DNA of 64,000 nt, from the NCBI GenBank assembly GCA_031763025.1, contig JASSKH010000046.1, forward strand, positions 124,001 to 188,000, written 5' to 3'. The position numbers and the translations under genes were made by a program. The stretch is from Macrocystis pyrifera (lineage: Eukaryota > Sar > Phaeophyceae > Laminariales > Laminariaceae). The notes beneath the pieces are model-generated. The model saw only the letters and a program-made list of their open reading frames with translations, ran no database searches and had not been told where the DNA came from. Shown in pieces: positions 33,673 to 44,100 of the stretch (positions within the stretch are counted from its first letter, which is position 1; each line of letters starts with the position of its first letter).

Positions 33673-33798
33673 CAGTTGCTACCTTGCGGCGCCGGGAACA
33701 TGCGTACGTGCACCGAGGTTTCATCAGCCTTGCTCGACGATTCTTCGGTCATCTCCAACGTTGATTTGCTGACATCAAAATCGACTTCTTCCAGCATC
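33673..33798 (-). CDS. candidate esterase-locus exon
   Basis: Minus-strand frame MLEEVDFDVSKSTLEMTEES, then KADETSVHVRMFPAPQGSNW. It closes with a consensus donor AACTG|GTGAGT and has an acceptor CCCAGCACAG| upstream. Third positions favour G/C. Its place between the GDS exon and the NFGAHY exon on the same strand suggests it belongs to the same gene. No domain was recognised in the segment itself. The next downstream open stretch (33,471-33,606) looks like a duplicate of it. Confidence 0.45.
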
Positions 33799-35628
33799 CT
33801 GTGCTGGGGGCGAAGATTTCCCCTTGTCGAACTGAACCGCCGGGGTGACCGCGCATTATCCTCGAGCCCCCCAGCATGTGTTCCCTGGGGTTTGCGAGGA
33901 CAATACCGGAACAACTAGGTCATCATTTAACAGAGACTCGATGTTTCGTGCAACTTTTGAGTATTTTGTGAGGGACGTCCTTTCGCCAACTTATATCCCC
34001 CACGCGATGCAGTGCACGGGACACCAAATTTTGTAAGCAAACGACCCGCTGATCCAGGTAGGAAGTGTACCTGTTATGACATTGCCCGTCCAGTTTGGAA
34101 CCGCAAGCAGTAGCCCCCGACTACCGCGAAAACATCTATTGGCATGGACAACAGCATCGCCGTCAATCGCAAATAATAGAGCAGCTGTTATCTTGTGAAA
34201 TCTCTTAAAGCGGTGGGTTCACGCTTGATGAGGTGTTCTGCGTGTTCTAACATACCCCATGTAGGTGCCATACCAGCAACCTGCTCAGCAATAGCGTGCA
34301 GGAGTGTCATACAAGCATTGAAGCACTTCGCGCGTGTTTTTGCAGCTCATAACACGGACGCGCGCCATGATCACTGGGACTGACCGTGCTCCTGAACCAA
34401 ATAACGTTCGAATACCAGTTGTGTGTTTTACTTATTACTCTTGGTGTTCTTATCATATGCTTTCGGAAAGTCCATCGGGTTGCACGTTTAGCTTTCCTCG
34501 AAATCAGATTTTGGGTGACTCGATGTGACTCAACAGTAGTACAGAAGTCCTCAAGTAAGGAAGCTCATAAACAATTGAGTGTTGCGTACTACTGAGGTCG
34601 CACGGGTCCCTTGTACAGTTCATACTCACACCATTCTCCCCCGCAGAGCACGCCGCCCTGGCTGTTGCCTCGTGGTGTAGCCGAGGTTGTAACTGCCATT
34701 CACATTTTCATATATAGTTTGCTTCTCTCAGAGAAGACCTCTAAGCAGGGCTGCGCGTCGACCCGGCTCCACTGTCGGTTGGCTGGGCTCTAAGTCTAGC
34801 AGTTAACCGGTTGGGGAAACCGACCAACCAGCCGATTTTACAAGCCATGGAGGCATGTTTCGATCGATGTGTACCTAGTATTCTCTGAAACTTCTTACCC
34901 GAGGATCTTTACCTTAACGCCGCCCGTAACCCAATCTCGAGAAAAACGAAAACATTCAACTCGCGGTGAACAATTCCATGTCTTAGAGGGATAATGTCGG
35001 GAAAACATTGGAACTAGCATGATCGCTCAGCTGTCGGAAATATTGGTTAGTTCCTCAGCCGAGAAGTCCTGGCTGTGAGAGATTAGGTGCCTAAACAAAT
35101 ATTGCCCTATCGTGGCAAGCGTCCACGGTCGGGCGGGACTGGTCGTACCACAGAGCGGCTCCTCCCCTTTTTACTTCTACGTTTATTCCGATTTGTTCCG
35201 TTACCCTCCGAAGCCCGAAGGGTAGGTCTGCGAGCTTGGATGGACGCCGAGTCCAGTCGTCGATCGTCTGGCTGCATGCACTAACTGAATATGGTAACAA
35301 ATGCCAGGCAAGGGAATTGAAGCAAATTAGGTCCTCCTGGGCTGGTATGTAGGTGCTTTAAGACGGTCTCGCTGAAGGAAGCGTTTTTTGTCGGAATATG
35401 ATTCGTCTTCCACATGATCAAATAAAGGGGTGATGTTGTTAGCAAGAAAACCGAAAATGCGTGTAGGCCAATTGGCAGCCCTGCAACGAATCTGCGTTTC
35501 CTCGACAACAAGTCACTAGTAGCCGAGCTATCGTGAGCCAACCTAAACCTACCCTCAACCAAGGTGCATCTTGGTGCCCACCTCAGCAACGAGACGACGA
35601 GCTCCAGTCCGAGGAACGGTGCTCTCAA
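33799..35628. other. intron-like stretch with worn repeats
   Basis: Contains a poorly kept reversed U block (34,475-34,575) and the module TATCGTGGCAAGCGTCCACGG at 35,106. Minus-strand 35,100-35,300 is open but unbiased. No exon was assigned. Confidence 0.4.
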
Positions 35629-35790
35629 TGATATCGTAGCATCGCTCCGACCGGCCGCAAGAATGCAACGGGTCCCTCCAGCACTCTAGCAGGGTTGAGC
35701 CTTGTGTTCCGTCCGGTAAATGCTTGAACTGTGCGTAAGAATGACAACGAGACAATGAACAAGTAGCGCGAACTCGAAAAATCCATCTTG
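35629..35790 (-). CDS. candidate first exon with signal peptide
   Basis: Minus strand, ATG at about 35,790 in a good context (GCCAAGATGG). The frame begins MDFSSSRYLFIVSLSFLRTV, a typical signal sequence with a hydrophobic core and a likely cut after VQA, then FTGRNTRLNPARVLEG. The overlapping frame FKHLPDGTQGSTLLECW is also open. No clear donor was found before the stop. It lies upstream of the NFGAHY exon on the same strand and could start that gene, but this is uncertain. Confidence 0.3.
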
Positions 35791-36244
35791 GCGGGGGTGG
35801 ACTCGGGTGCGTGTAAATATATCTACATCTCTGTATGTTTCAATATGTTTAGGAGGTTAAAATGCTGTCGAGATCGGTAAATATAATGTTTTCCCCATGC
35901 TTCCATGGCAACAAACGAGACAAAGCGAAGCAAGTTGGGGGGCAAAAGGGGGGGGGGGGTTCGTTTTGTGCGCTCGGTAGAGTATTGCACTAAAGTATCC
36001 AATGTGATTCGATGGAGCATCACGATGTGACACCAAACATAAAGCAAACGAAAATGTTCGCCCGACCAACCCACATGACGTGTCACTTGACTTGAATCGC
36101 ACGAGACAACTCTTCATTCCAAGCGCGGCTACATGGCGGTAATGTGATCATCATAGAGTGCGATATCTAAACCACGGCCCGTATCCGACCAAATGGTTGA
36201 AGTATACTCCTCATTTACATCACAACCTTAACCCTTACTCTAGC

Positions 36245-36500
36245 ACCATGCCTGGTGCACAGCGACGGTAGAGGCGGCGCCTAAAAGGTTTGAGCTCCTC
36301 ACATAAAGAGCTCCAAATCTCACCCAAAACACGAATTCCGAAGGGGTTTGTTCGACCAACCCGACCAAAAGTCCTCTGTGCTAGTCCAAGAATGGATACA
36401 TCCCGCTCGAGTACATACTATCCGATAGTTTCTCACTTTGGGAGCTCAACCGGTCAGACAATATCAAGCTAACAAAAAAAAGCGACCTTAATCCTTTTCC
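36245..36500 (+). repeat. U repeat unit
   Basis: ACGGTAGAGGCGGCGCC, then the inverted-repeat block GAGCTCCTCACATAAAGAGC, ATCTCACCCAAAACACGA, and the second block CACTTTGGGAGCTCAACCGG with TCAGACA. Confidence 0.75.
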
Positions 36501-36595
36501 GGACCCTGACCCTTCATCGCTAACGCGGACCGCCTGGGAATGGTCTCTCGAAGTGAAACCTAATCCCGACGTCCTACGATATTTCTCGAAGTAAA
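36495..36595 (-). pseudogene. decayed duplicate of the exon at 36,768-36,858
   Basis: CGAGAAATATCGTAGGACGTCGGGATTAG..TTTCACTTCGAGAG..CATTCCCAGG matches the intact exon 270 bp away over its whole length. In the matching frame it is interrupted by stops, for example after REIS. It is a local duplication of exon plus intron that then decayed. Confidence 0.6.
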
Positions 36596-36767
36596 GATTG
36601 TGCAGGTGTTGCAGGGTTAGTGTGGACAATGAACCATTTCACCCGAGCTTAGCCATGTGTTTTTAAACATTTAACCAAACACTAAAACAAATTATTAAAA
36701 CTCAAAATATTCGCGAAAACGTGCAAAACAAAATCGACTTTTGTGACTACACCACGCTAATCCTAAC

Positions 36768-36858
36768 CGTTACCCTGACGCCATCCAAAACCTCGGACTC
36801 CCCTGGGAAATTGCTCTCGAACTGAAACGCAAGCCCGACATCCCGGGGGATTTCTCGC
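36768..36858 (-). CDS. candidate esterase-locus exon (FESNFPG)
   Basis: Bounded by acceptor ATCATCACAG| and donor GTAACG|GTTAGG on the minus strand. Encodes REIPRDVGLAFQFESNFPG then ESEVLDGVRVT. It lies between the GDS exon and the NFGAHY exon on the same strand. A short 91-bp exon in the middle of a SGNH/PC-esterase fold is plausible, but the segment carries no diagnostic residue. Its phase does not join directly to the GDS exon, so at least one exon between them is missing from this model. Confidence 0.45.
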
Positions 36859-37395
36859 CTGTGATGATCGGTATCGCAGAGCCTTAACGTGGACATTCAA
36901 CTTGTTTTTCCCCCATGTTGAGCCAATGAACAGACCTCTGCCCACCGTATTCGATAAACTAGCTGAGACAAGGCGTTCCCGTTTGGTACAGCAAGCGTGT
37001 ATCACGCTCTAGTTCTTCGTAAACATGTTTGTTCTCTCTCCAAAACCCATGGGTGGTTTGAGCTCCACGAGAAGGGTTTGAACGACCGGTGCTGTGGTAG
37101 GGCGGCTACCTCCGTTTTGACCTAGAACCGCGTCTAAGCTAGGGGCTCCGCACCTCCTCGCTCACGATTGGATCTGAACGTTGGTTTCTGGCGTGTAATG
37201 ACCAACAATCTCACGGTGGTGCGTATCATATCGTTAAACCAAAAGCATGCCTACATGGGAAATAATTGGGACCGTCACTTGGCCGAGAGGCTCTGACTGG
37301 AAGAAAACGAAGGGTCGTAATTTATCCCCTAGACATGGAAAGACCTGAAACCAAATGTATTTATTAGTTCGATGTCGTCATCGATATGCAGGCAG

Positions 37396-37560
37396 TTCCG
37401 CCCCAAAGACACATCTTGGTAGGATGCAGCTAGCTTCAGTGCGACTGGTCGATTACTCCACGGCGCATCGCGATTGGTGCAAGCAATGCCTGACTGGCCG
37501 GTGAAGCCTCGGCGTGCTCGGTCCCGGCAATGGAAGGACGCGCGGGCCTATGGCCGTAAG
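37396..37560 (+). repeat. repeat shared with 28.9 kb
   Basis: TTCCGCCCCAAAGAC..GTAGGATGCAGCTAGC and TTGGTGCAAGCAATG match 28,886-29,000. GGCGTGCTCGGTCCCGGCAATG matches the local triplicate there. Confidence 0.55.
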
Positions 37561-37847
37561 CCTAGGGCCGTGCATGATGTGGGAACACCCTCACCCCTAC
37601 TGTGGTACTATGCAGGCATGACTGTCTCCCCTGCCGTGGCACTTTTACATTCCCTACCGCACTTTAGTGGCACGATAACCCCGCCTCCCACCCCCTATTC
37701 TACCGTAGCCATGGTTATACACGGACACTCACCCGTTCTCTGACTCGGGCAGTGCGCACTACTTCTGACACGCGTTTCGATGGACGTAATGGCACTTTTT
37801 GGCCCCAACACTTTGTAAATCGACTAGCGCCTCAGCCGAGGAGCAAG

Positions 37848-37862
37848 TAACCCTAACCCTAA
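37848..37862 (+). repeat. short telomere-like CCCTAA tract
   Basis: TAACCCTAACCCTAA: two units plus a bit. It may be chance in an old repeat. Confidence 0.4.
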
Positions 37863-37954
37863 GTTTGGCATCTCATTTGTGCTGCGGCATGATCCGTGTT
37901 TAACTTACTGTACAGCTGCAGAGCTTAGAGCGCGCCTAACCATTTCTTGAATGT

Positions 37955-38040
37955 CAGTTTCGGATGGTGTTGCGAAGCTCGTATGCTCTGATCAGGCCAA
38001 GAGGCTCGGAAACATGAGGGGCTACCCCTACCGTATCACG
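37955..38040 (-). repeat. reversed U-unit start in an intron
   Basis: On the minus strand ACGGTAGGGGTAGCCCCTCA then GAGCCTCTTGGCCTGATCAG follows the GDS exon donor directly, so U material lies inside the presumed intron. Confidence 0.45.
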
Positions 38041-38045
38041 CTTGC

Positions 38046-38171
38046 CTTTGAGTTTTGTGGGTGTCCGAGGGTGAGAAAGCTCGGGTGCCATCCCAGCATC
38101 CCCATCAACGAGTCGCTCTGCTGAGTCGACATGGAGTCGCCCAAAAACACCACCCTTCTGCCTTTTAGGCA
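38046..38171 (-). CDS. exon of a GDSL/PC-esterase-like gene (GDS block)
   Basis: Minus-strand exon of exactly 42 codons between acceptor CGACGGAAACAG| and an apparent GC-AG donor (TCAAAG|GCAAGC). It encodes CLKGRRVVFLGDSMSTQQSD then SLMGMLGWHPSF. R-V-V-F-x-G-D-S-x-S-x-x-Q-x-x-S-L is the catalytic-serine block of the PC-esterase/TBL and NXPE-like SGNH hydrolases, where it reads G(K/R)xxxFxGDSxxRxxxxSL. Ser of GDS would be the nucleophile. Upstream the exon should join Cys/Trp-containing exons, which I could not find. The enzyme family acts on acyl groups of polysaccharides in the secretory path. Confidence 0.65.
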
Positions 38172-39180
38172 CTGTTTCCGTCGAGGTTCAATGCAGAACA
38201 AAAGAGGGGCATATTGTGTGAGGGTCTCGACATCAGGTGTGCATTGTAACGGAGTGATAATCGTAACGCCTGTTGCCACCGTCGGTTATCGAAAAGCGGA
38301 AGGAATGGGGTCAGTTAAACACTTGTCGTACGGGCGCGGCCGCTGCATAACCTACCGTATATCTGTACTGCTGGGCGCATGCTGCTCGTAGACGATTGAG
38401 AACACCAAACGTTATCAATCGTTGAGGTCGCTATCAGGGGACCCCAAGCCTCGGCCATCAGGTGTTTGTGTGGCCAAGCGATGATGCCTCTATTGTATCA
38501 TGCGTGTTGCCGATAATACTATAGTAGTGAGAAAGCATTAACACGAAGGCAGCTGGTCGATGGTGAGGCAACGGCCCAAAGTATATAGAAAAGCGAAGGT
38601 GAATAAGTGGTCCGCACGTTTTACATCATCTGTTTAATGTGGTTTTTCTTCTTATTTTTGGGAATGTCTGGGAGGTGTCGCGACGTTGAGGTTCGGCCTG
38701 CCCGCACATTGCGGAGAGCACCACCACAACACAAGCTCTAGCTCCGGCAGGACGCAAAGCCTTTCACGTTCGGCACTTACAAAGCAATCTGTAGGTCTTT
38801 TCACTCGGCTCTGAACATGCCCACAGGATGGTCGCACCCACGAAGGAGACGAATCAGTGAATCGTGTTCGTACATCGGAGCTGTGCTTTAAGTGGGTTAT
38901 TGGCAAATGTTTGAACATGTTCACAGCTTACTGAGCAGGGTCTTTTCGTTTGCGGACTGGTGCTACGGCAAGGGTGGTCTTCTGATTTCAGCTGCTCGGA
39001 GCCATTAGGCCGAGCGACTACAGTACCTTGTTTCTTGGGAATATTACGATCTCGAGGTTTGCATTTTCACGATATGCACAGCCATGAGGTTCGTTGTTTC
39101 TCTGCGCCAACAACGTATGTGTATGTCCACAATGTTTCGTAGCATCAGTCTTCGTGGACAACAAAACATATGATGCATGC
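38172..39180. other. intron-like stretch
   Basis: Mixed composition, no supported exon on either strand. Confidence 0.35.
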
Positions 39181-39360
39181 TGCTGTAGGGGGTGCACCTT
39201 ACACCTTCAGAGGTTCCCCTCGCTTTAAGGAGCTCAGTACCTCACCCAAAACAGACTTTTGACATACCCATGCTGCATAAACGAGACATTACCCGGGTAG
39301 TCCCTCAATTGAGAGATGCCATGTCAGTCAGAAACGAATTGGCTAAAAAAGGGTACAGTA
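39180..39360 (+). repeat. U repeat unit
   Basis: GTAGGGGGTGCACC, AGAGGTTCCCCTCGCTTTAA, GGAGCTCAGTACCTCACCC and GTCAGTCAGAAACGA. Confidence 0.6.
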
Positions 39361-39864
39361 CCTCTGACGTAGCGCGCGTCAACCATTTCAGGGCTGCGGG
39401 GACAACCCCCTCAAGATTTACGTAGTTGGTCTCCAGAACGGGACCACAATCCTAAAAGGGTCAAATGTCCAAGGAATAGCTGCGTCCCTCTTCGACAGTA
39501 GGTACTGCGAAAGCTAAACCAGACCTATTCTTCAATTCCCTACACACTCTGTAAGCACAGCATGCACATCATCGCGTCTCACAGAAGCAGTTTCCTTAGT
39601 AGTGAAGTCCCTGGAGGTGCACGCAGAACGAAACGTGTAGCTCGCAGCGGCCAAGGCTCCTGCGGTTGGCACGTGTTCAGACAAAAAAATCGTAACGTGC
39701 GTGCACAAGAAAATATTAGCTCAAGGGGTTGAGTGGCTGGCTGAAACGTGGACGTCAGGTAGACTACGGGCCAATCTTTTAGTTCGAAAGGACCCGACGA
39801 GATAGGATCCAAATGTCCCACGAAGAGCCACACTCGGCAGGGGCTTGTATCCAACAATGCTTGC

Positions 39865-40120
39865 TATGGTGGGGGTAGCACCTACATTTCTGAGGCTCCT
39901 AACTTGACCTTAAGGAGCTCCATACTCCACCCAGAAACTGGTTTTTGAGAATGCTAAAAGGGTATTTCGGTGAACAATCCCAAAGCCTGGGCACATCACA
40001 AATAATATGGTAAAACACTCTGATTTCCCAGTGATTTGGGGTAAAGGAGCCCGGTGATCAGTCAGAAAGAATTCATTACAAAACCTCTTCTCCTATCGTA
40101 GAAAGCCTAGAAAGGTCCCC
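39865..40120 (+). repeat. U repeat unit
   Basis: GGGGTAGCACC, TTAAGGAGCTCCATACTCC, ACCCAGAAACTGGTTTTTGAG, then TCAGTCAGAAAG and CCTATCGTAGAAAGCC. Confidence 0.62.
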
Positions 40121-40177
40121 CTGAAAAGCCATGCTGTGGTAGTGGGCCAACCTCGATTTCTTGACGTCCCTCGCTCA

Positions 40178-40288
40178 CCATTACGAAGGATCATAGTAAA
40201 TAGGACCAATTATTGTCAGTAAGAATAGGGAAACATATAGCTTTTTGTGTGTAGCGCAGGTCCTATTTACTATGGTCCCCCGTAATAG
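40178..40288 (-). mobile_element. MITE family M, copy 11
   Basis: Minority orientation; sits just after a U unit. Confidence 0.87.
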
Positions 40289-40679
40289 GAGGTCTATGCC
40301 TACCCGCAACACGAGCTTGATGAGATCGCATGCACTACTGATGGCCAGACAAGTTGGCGTGTCAGAAACCAAGACACAAGTTTTACAAACGGGATCCCAA
40401 CGATACACTGACTGGTGCACGCTTCAGGAGCTCTTTAAAACCCCAACCAACGCTCTAATATTGAATGAAGAACATGATAGCGACACCCAACGACGAAAGG
40501 CATGTTTGTACTGCAGGAAAGCATCAAATAAAACTTTTTAGATCACATGATTTGCAAGCGTTATCGGGGGTAACTATCCGGTTGAGGTGCTGCGTCGGGC
40601 GTACGAGATGAATGTTTTGGCCGTGATATGCTACCCCTAACGCGGGAATCGTTTATTTACCGGGCGATTTTCAGTGTGG

Positions 40680-40860
40680 GGGCCTGCGGAGCAATGCCAC
40701 GGTAGGGGGTCGGCGCCTTCATGTTTGACCTCTTCACATGAGGAGCCTCGTATCTCACACGAAACGTAACATCTTCGAAGCGTGCTAGTGGGGGGATAGC
40801 ATTTAAAGACCACTTGGACATACGCGAGTTATATTCTCAGTTGAGGATTCCGCCAGATTC
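40680..40860 (+). repeat. U repeat unit
   Basis: CCACGGTAGGGGGTCGGCGCC, TTCACATGAGGAGCCTCGTA, TCTCACACGAAAC; second block CTCAGTTGAGGA worn. Confidence 0.65.
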
Positions 40861-40884
40861 GAATTTGCGCGGCAATACAACGAG

Positions 40885-40907
40885 CTAACCCTGACCCTAA
40901 CCCTAAG
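40885..40907 (+). repeat. telomere-like CCCTAA tract
   Basis: CTAACCCTGACCCTAACCC then TAAG: three and a half units with one change. Confidence 0.5.
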
Positions 40908-41284
40908 AAGAAGAGTGGGTCTTTTGGGAGTTTGTTGGGGAGGACTTCACGAATACAAATGCCAATTTCGGAATGCGTCATACGAAGACGAAGACCCGGT
41001 TGCAGAGGTGGAGGAGGTCTGAAGTACACCGTGTGGGGCTATGCCAAACGCGCTAAGCATGCCGATGATAATGGTGATGATGGTTGTACTGCTGCCTGTG
41101 CTCTTGCTAGACGCTCTGCCAAGGCGCGCGGTGTTGTCGGTCACTTTCCACTGCCTTGAAAGTCGCTGCACATAGGTCCGAAAGCTTTCAACCTTCGTAA
41201 AAACGAAAATCGATCCAACGAAGAATCCTAAATAGCAAGGTGCGATAGAGACGTAACATTGTTTGGCCGAAATTCATACATGGT

Positions 41285-41485
41285 TTTGCGGAGCTCCTCA
41301 ACAGAGCAACTACCCGGCTTGTACGGTCTCCCAATCGCGTTGCAAAATACTATCCGTTATACACCTACAGCAGGCCATGCTGTTGTTCATCGGGCGTACA
41401 GCTAACTTTGTTTTCAACTTCAGTTCTGGGTGAGATTTGGAGTTCCTGAAGCAAGGAAGCTCAGGACACGTGCTGTGGCGGGAGA
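41285..41485 (-). repeat. U repeat unit, reversed
   Basis: Plus strand reads GAGCTCCTCAACAGAGCAAC at the left and TTCTGGGTGAGATTTGGAGT..GGAAGCTCAGGACACG at the right, both blocks in reversed order. Confidence 0.62.
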
Positions 41486-41764
41486 ATATCATCACAACTT
41501 TCTAAAACTCAAAAGAGTAGTTTATATTGCCACAAAAACCACTCTCGAAATAACCGAGAAGGGGCAACCCGAGGCCAATAATGCTACTAGCCCCCAATGT
41601 TAGGTATATATATATACCGAAATTGCGCGTGTTGCTATAGAGGTAGCACTTTTGTGCAAACGTTTTTATGAAAGTCGGGGTTCCTTGACCCAAAATCGTC
41701 GGAATACTATTCTCGTTTCTGCAACATGACTTTTTGCGTAAACTTTGACCATGGTACTGTTCAC

Positions 41765-41870
41765 CAACCATTGCTCTTTAATTTTTCTCGAAATCGATTT
41801 TATTGGGTGAAGTATAGAGCCCCCTAAGGCGACGTGAGGGAACTCAAACAAAACATGGTGCACACCCATA
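41765..41870 (-). repeat. U repeat unit, reversed, partial
   Basis: ATTTTTCTCGAAATCGATTT, TTGGGTGAAGTATAGAGCC and GTGAGGGAACTCAAAC: first block only. Confidence 0.55.
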
Positions 41871-42149
41871 CTTTATCGTGTACGTGTGGAATACTCTCCT
41901 TTAAACAAGGCGATATTGTGTACGGTAGTATTTGAGTTGAAGAGTCCCGTCGGTCCGACAACGTTGTTGGCCAGATCGTCCTACTTCTTTCGTCCCACGT
42001 GTCTCGAAATCATCACGAAGGTAGGCGGCATCCCTGCCGTAGCAGGGGAATTGCCAGCCAATCAATGTTTGCTTCCGAACGTACCCCCCCCTCCCCCCTC
42101 CCTACCGAGTGCTTAGTATGGTGTCGAAAACGCTAGAACATACACGCAC

Positions 42150-42324
42150 CTGGACGAAACGTGCACGTATACCGCCGCTCGTAGTCCATCAGCATGCGCT
42201 CCACCATGCTTCCGGGAGCAGCCGGCTCCCATCGGTCATCCGACTGTATGGCGCATTCTTGCCACCCCAACGCAGCCCCGAAAATGCCGACCAAGAAAAA
42301 CGCCACCGTCCCTATTCGAGCCAT
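42150..42324 (-). CDS. candidate first exon with signal peptide, esterase locus
   Basis: Minus strand, ATG at 42,324. The product opens MARIGTVAFFLVGIFGAALG, a clear signal peptide. It continues WQECAIQSDDRWEPAAPGSM and VERMLMDYERRYTCTFRP, and ends at a good donor CGTCCAG|GTGCGT. 58 codons plus one base. Two Cys and a Trp after the signal fit a secreted or Golgi-lumen enzyme. It is the nearest upstream start on the same strand as the GDS exon (4 kb away), so it may begin the esterase-like gene. The link rests only on position and strand; exons in between were not found. The frame upstream of the ATG (42,330-42,560) is open too, but without codon bias. Confidence 0.5.
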
Positions 42325-42654
42325 TTTGGTCCGTTAAGAATAATCGTCGGAAATGTTGCAGCCGTTCGTGCCTCCAGAGAGAAGACGTTTATTTCCCACC
42401 CTCGCGTACTCCCGTTGAAAGGTGTAGCCCCTTGTGCCTGCAGAAGCGAAAGATACATGTGGATAATCGGTGGATTGGTGTGCTCGTACCATACATCGGG
42501 GAGCTTGAGGTGATTTTCCACCCTTGCCTTGGCGAGGCCAGTGTAGTGCATTGCCAGGCTGCTTCGTCTGTGCCTGAAGAAACATTTTTTGAAACGCTTG
42601 TTGACATCTTGAAAAGTGAGGGACCTACAAGATCTAGATTGCGTTAGCGAAGAT

Positions 42655-42845
42655 AGCGCTCCTTACTGGACGAGCTCCAAACCCCACCCAAACACTGGGT
42701 TTGATAAGATATGTAGGCTTATTGCGATGAAGAGTCCCATGGCCTAACCTACACTACTTGTGGATGGAATGGTGGTGGGAAACACAAGGGGGATACCGGG
42801 TATCTTTTTCTCAGCCGAGGAGCTCCCTCAGACAGCAAACATTCA
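42655..42845 (+). repeat. U repeat unit, worn
   Basis: GCTCCTTACTGGACGAGCTC, CAAACCCCACCCAAACACTGG, then CTCAGCCGAGGAGCTCCC and TCAGACAG. Confidence 0.5.
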
Positions 42846-43504
42846 TACGCGAAAGGGGCCACCCGAATCGTAGCACACGTCACCAAGAGGAGGCCATGCT
42901 AACGTAGCGGCGGTGCACGTAAGTTTTGTCAAGCTCCTCGCACGTCGCATAATCTGTCTGGCGTAGCCCAAATCATGCCACGACGCGCAGGTTTCTACTC
43001 GAAATCCGAGATATAAACCGAATGGGATATGCACCTAGAGGTGAAAGAGGCGCAGTGCTGGAATAGAGTTGGCATATTATCGCTGAAACATATTTTCTGG
43101 TTGACGGGAGGCTCCTCGACTAACCCACAAATTACCCATATACCTGGTAGGCATTGAAACAATAAGGCAAGCCTTATCGGTGGAATGCCTTCAAGTTGTG
43201 CTTTATAGTGTCATTCGCTAGCGGCATTCATTGGTGATCCGATTGAATTATTTTGAGCTGGGCCTACAGTTTATAGGGGAAGTCATCTTGGAGTTAGTGT
43301 GGGATTGATTTCGCAGTGGTACAAACATGGAACAAGCTTTTGGCTTGTCTCAATAAGATCAGCTTTTTTTTTGGGTGACTTAGTATTTTTTTTTTTTCTA
43401 TCCTCCGGCGGATTGCAAAAATAGAGCTCAAGCTCACCACACTTTCACGTTCCAATTTCGTGTCGTGAATTAGTATTATTAATAGTGGCATCAAGATTCT
43501 CAAG

Positions 43505-43600
43505 TAGCGTGTTGCAGCAAGGGTGCAGCCTAACGTTTCTGAGGCTGGTCGCGTGGAAGCTCTACGTCCACCCTGAAAATGGAGCTAGCGAAAACTCAAA
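43505..43600 (+). repeat. U repeat unit, first block only
   Basis: AAGGGTGCAGCCTAACGTTT, CTGAGGCTGGTCGCGTGGAAG, CTCTACGTCCACCCTGAAAA. Confidence 0.5.
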
Positions 43601-43929
43601 TGCAAGCCTACAAACATTCTCATGTAATGTAGGTAAATCACGAAAAATATTGAACAACGCCGATTTCTTTTTCTGCTTTCTCTGCTCTTTTTATCCACTC
43701 GAGTGGGCGATAGTGGGCTTCACCAGGAACACAACTCAGCCCAGACGTAGACCAAAACCAACTTGTTTGCAGACACAGTCTATCGGGAAGTTATCATACA
43801 GGCGATTCTCAACAATGACAGAATGTCCTCTACCGGGACGTTGTCATACAGAAGGTTCCCAGAGTTAAAACATTTTATTTTCCGGGCAAAGGGGATGTCT
43901 GAACTGCTCCACTGAATATTCCCTAAGAG

Positions 43930-44100
43930 CTATATGTATAACGATATAAGATTCGGCTGCAGATATATTCCTATGAGTCTACATACAACCATATCATATT
44001 CGTCTACAGATATATCTGGTATCTGCAAAGAGCTATGTGTAACCATACAAGGTTCGCATACGGGTCTATGCGTTCCTACACAATGGATGTGCGATTATAC
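43930..44100 (+). repeat. degenerate tandem repeat, about 50-bp period
   Basis: Three worn units: GCTATATGTATAACGATATA at 43,930, CTACATACAACCATATCAT at 43,979 and GCTATGTGTAACCATACAAG at 44,031, each followed by a TTCG-CTxCAG/GGG-TATxT part. Confidence 0.55.

Noticed and set aside
36200-36800. Further CCTAACC/CCCTGACCC pieces as telomere relics
   Set aside because: Too short and irregular to call.
42312-42607. Open frame upstream of the signal-peptide exon (LPDVWYEHTNPPIIH)
   Set aside because: Protein-like wording but unbiased codons; more likely 5' flanking sequence.
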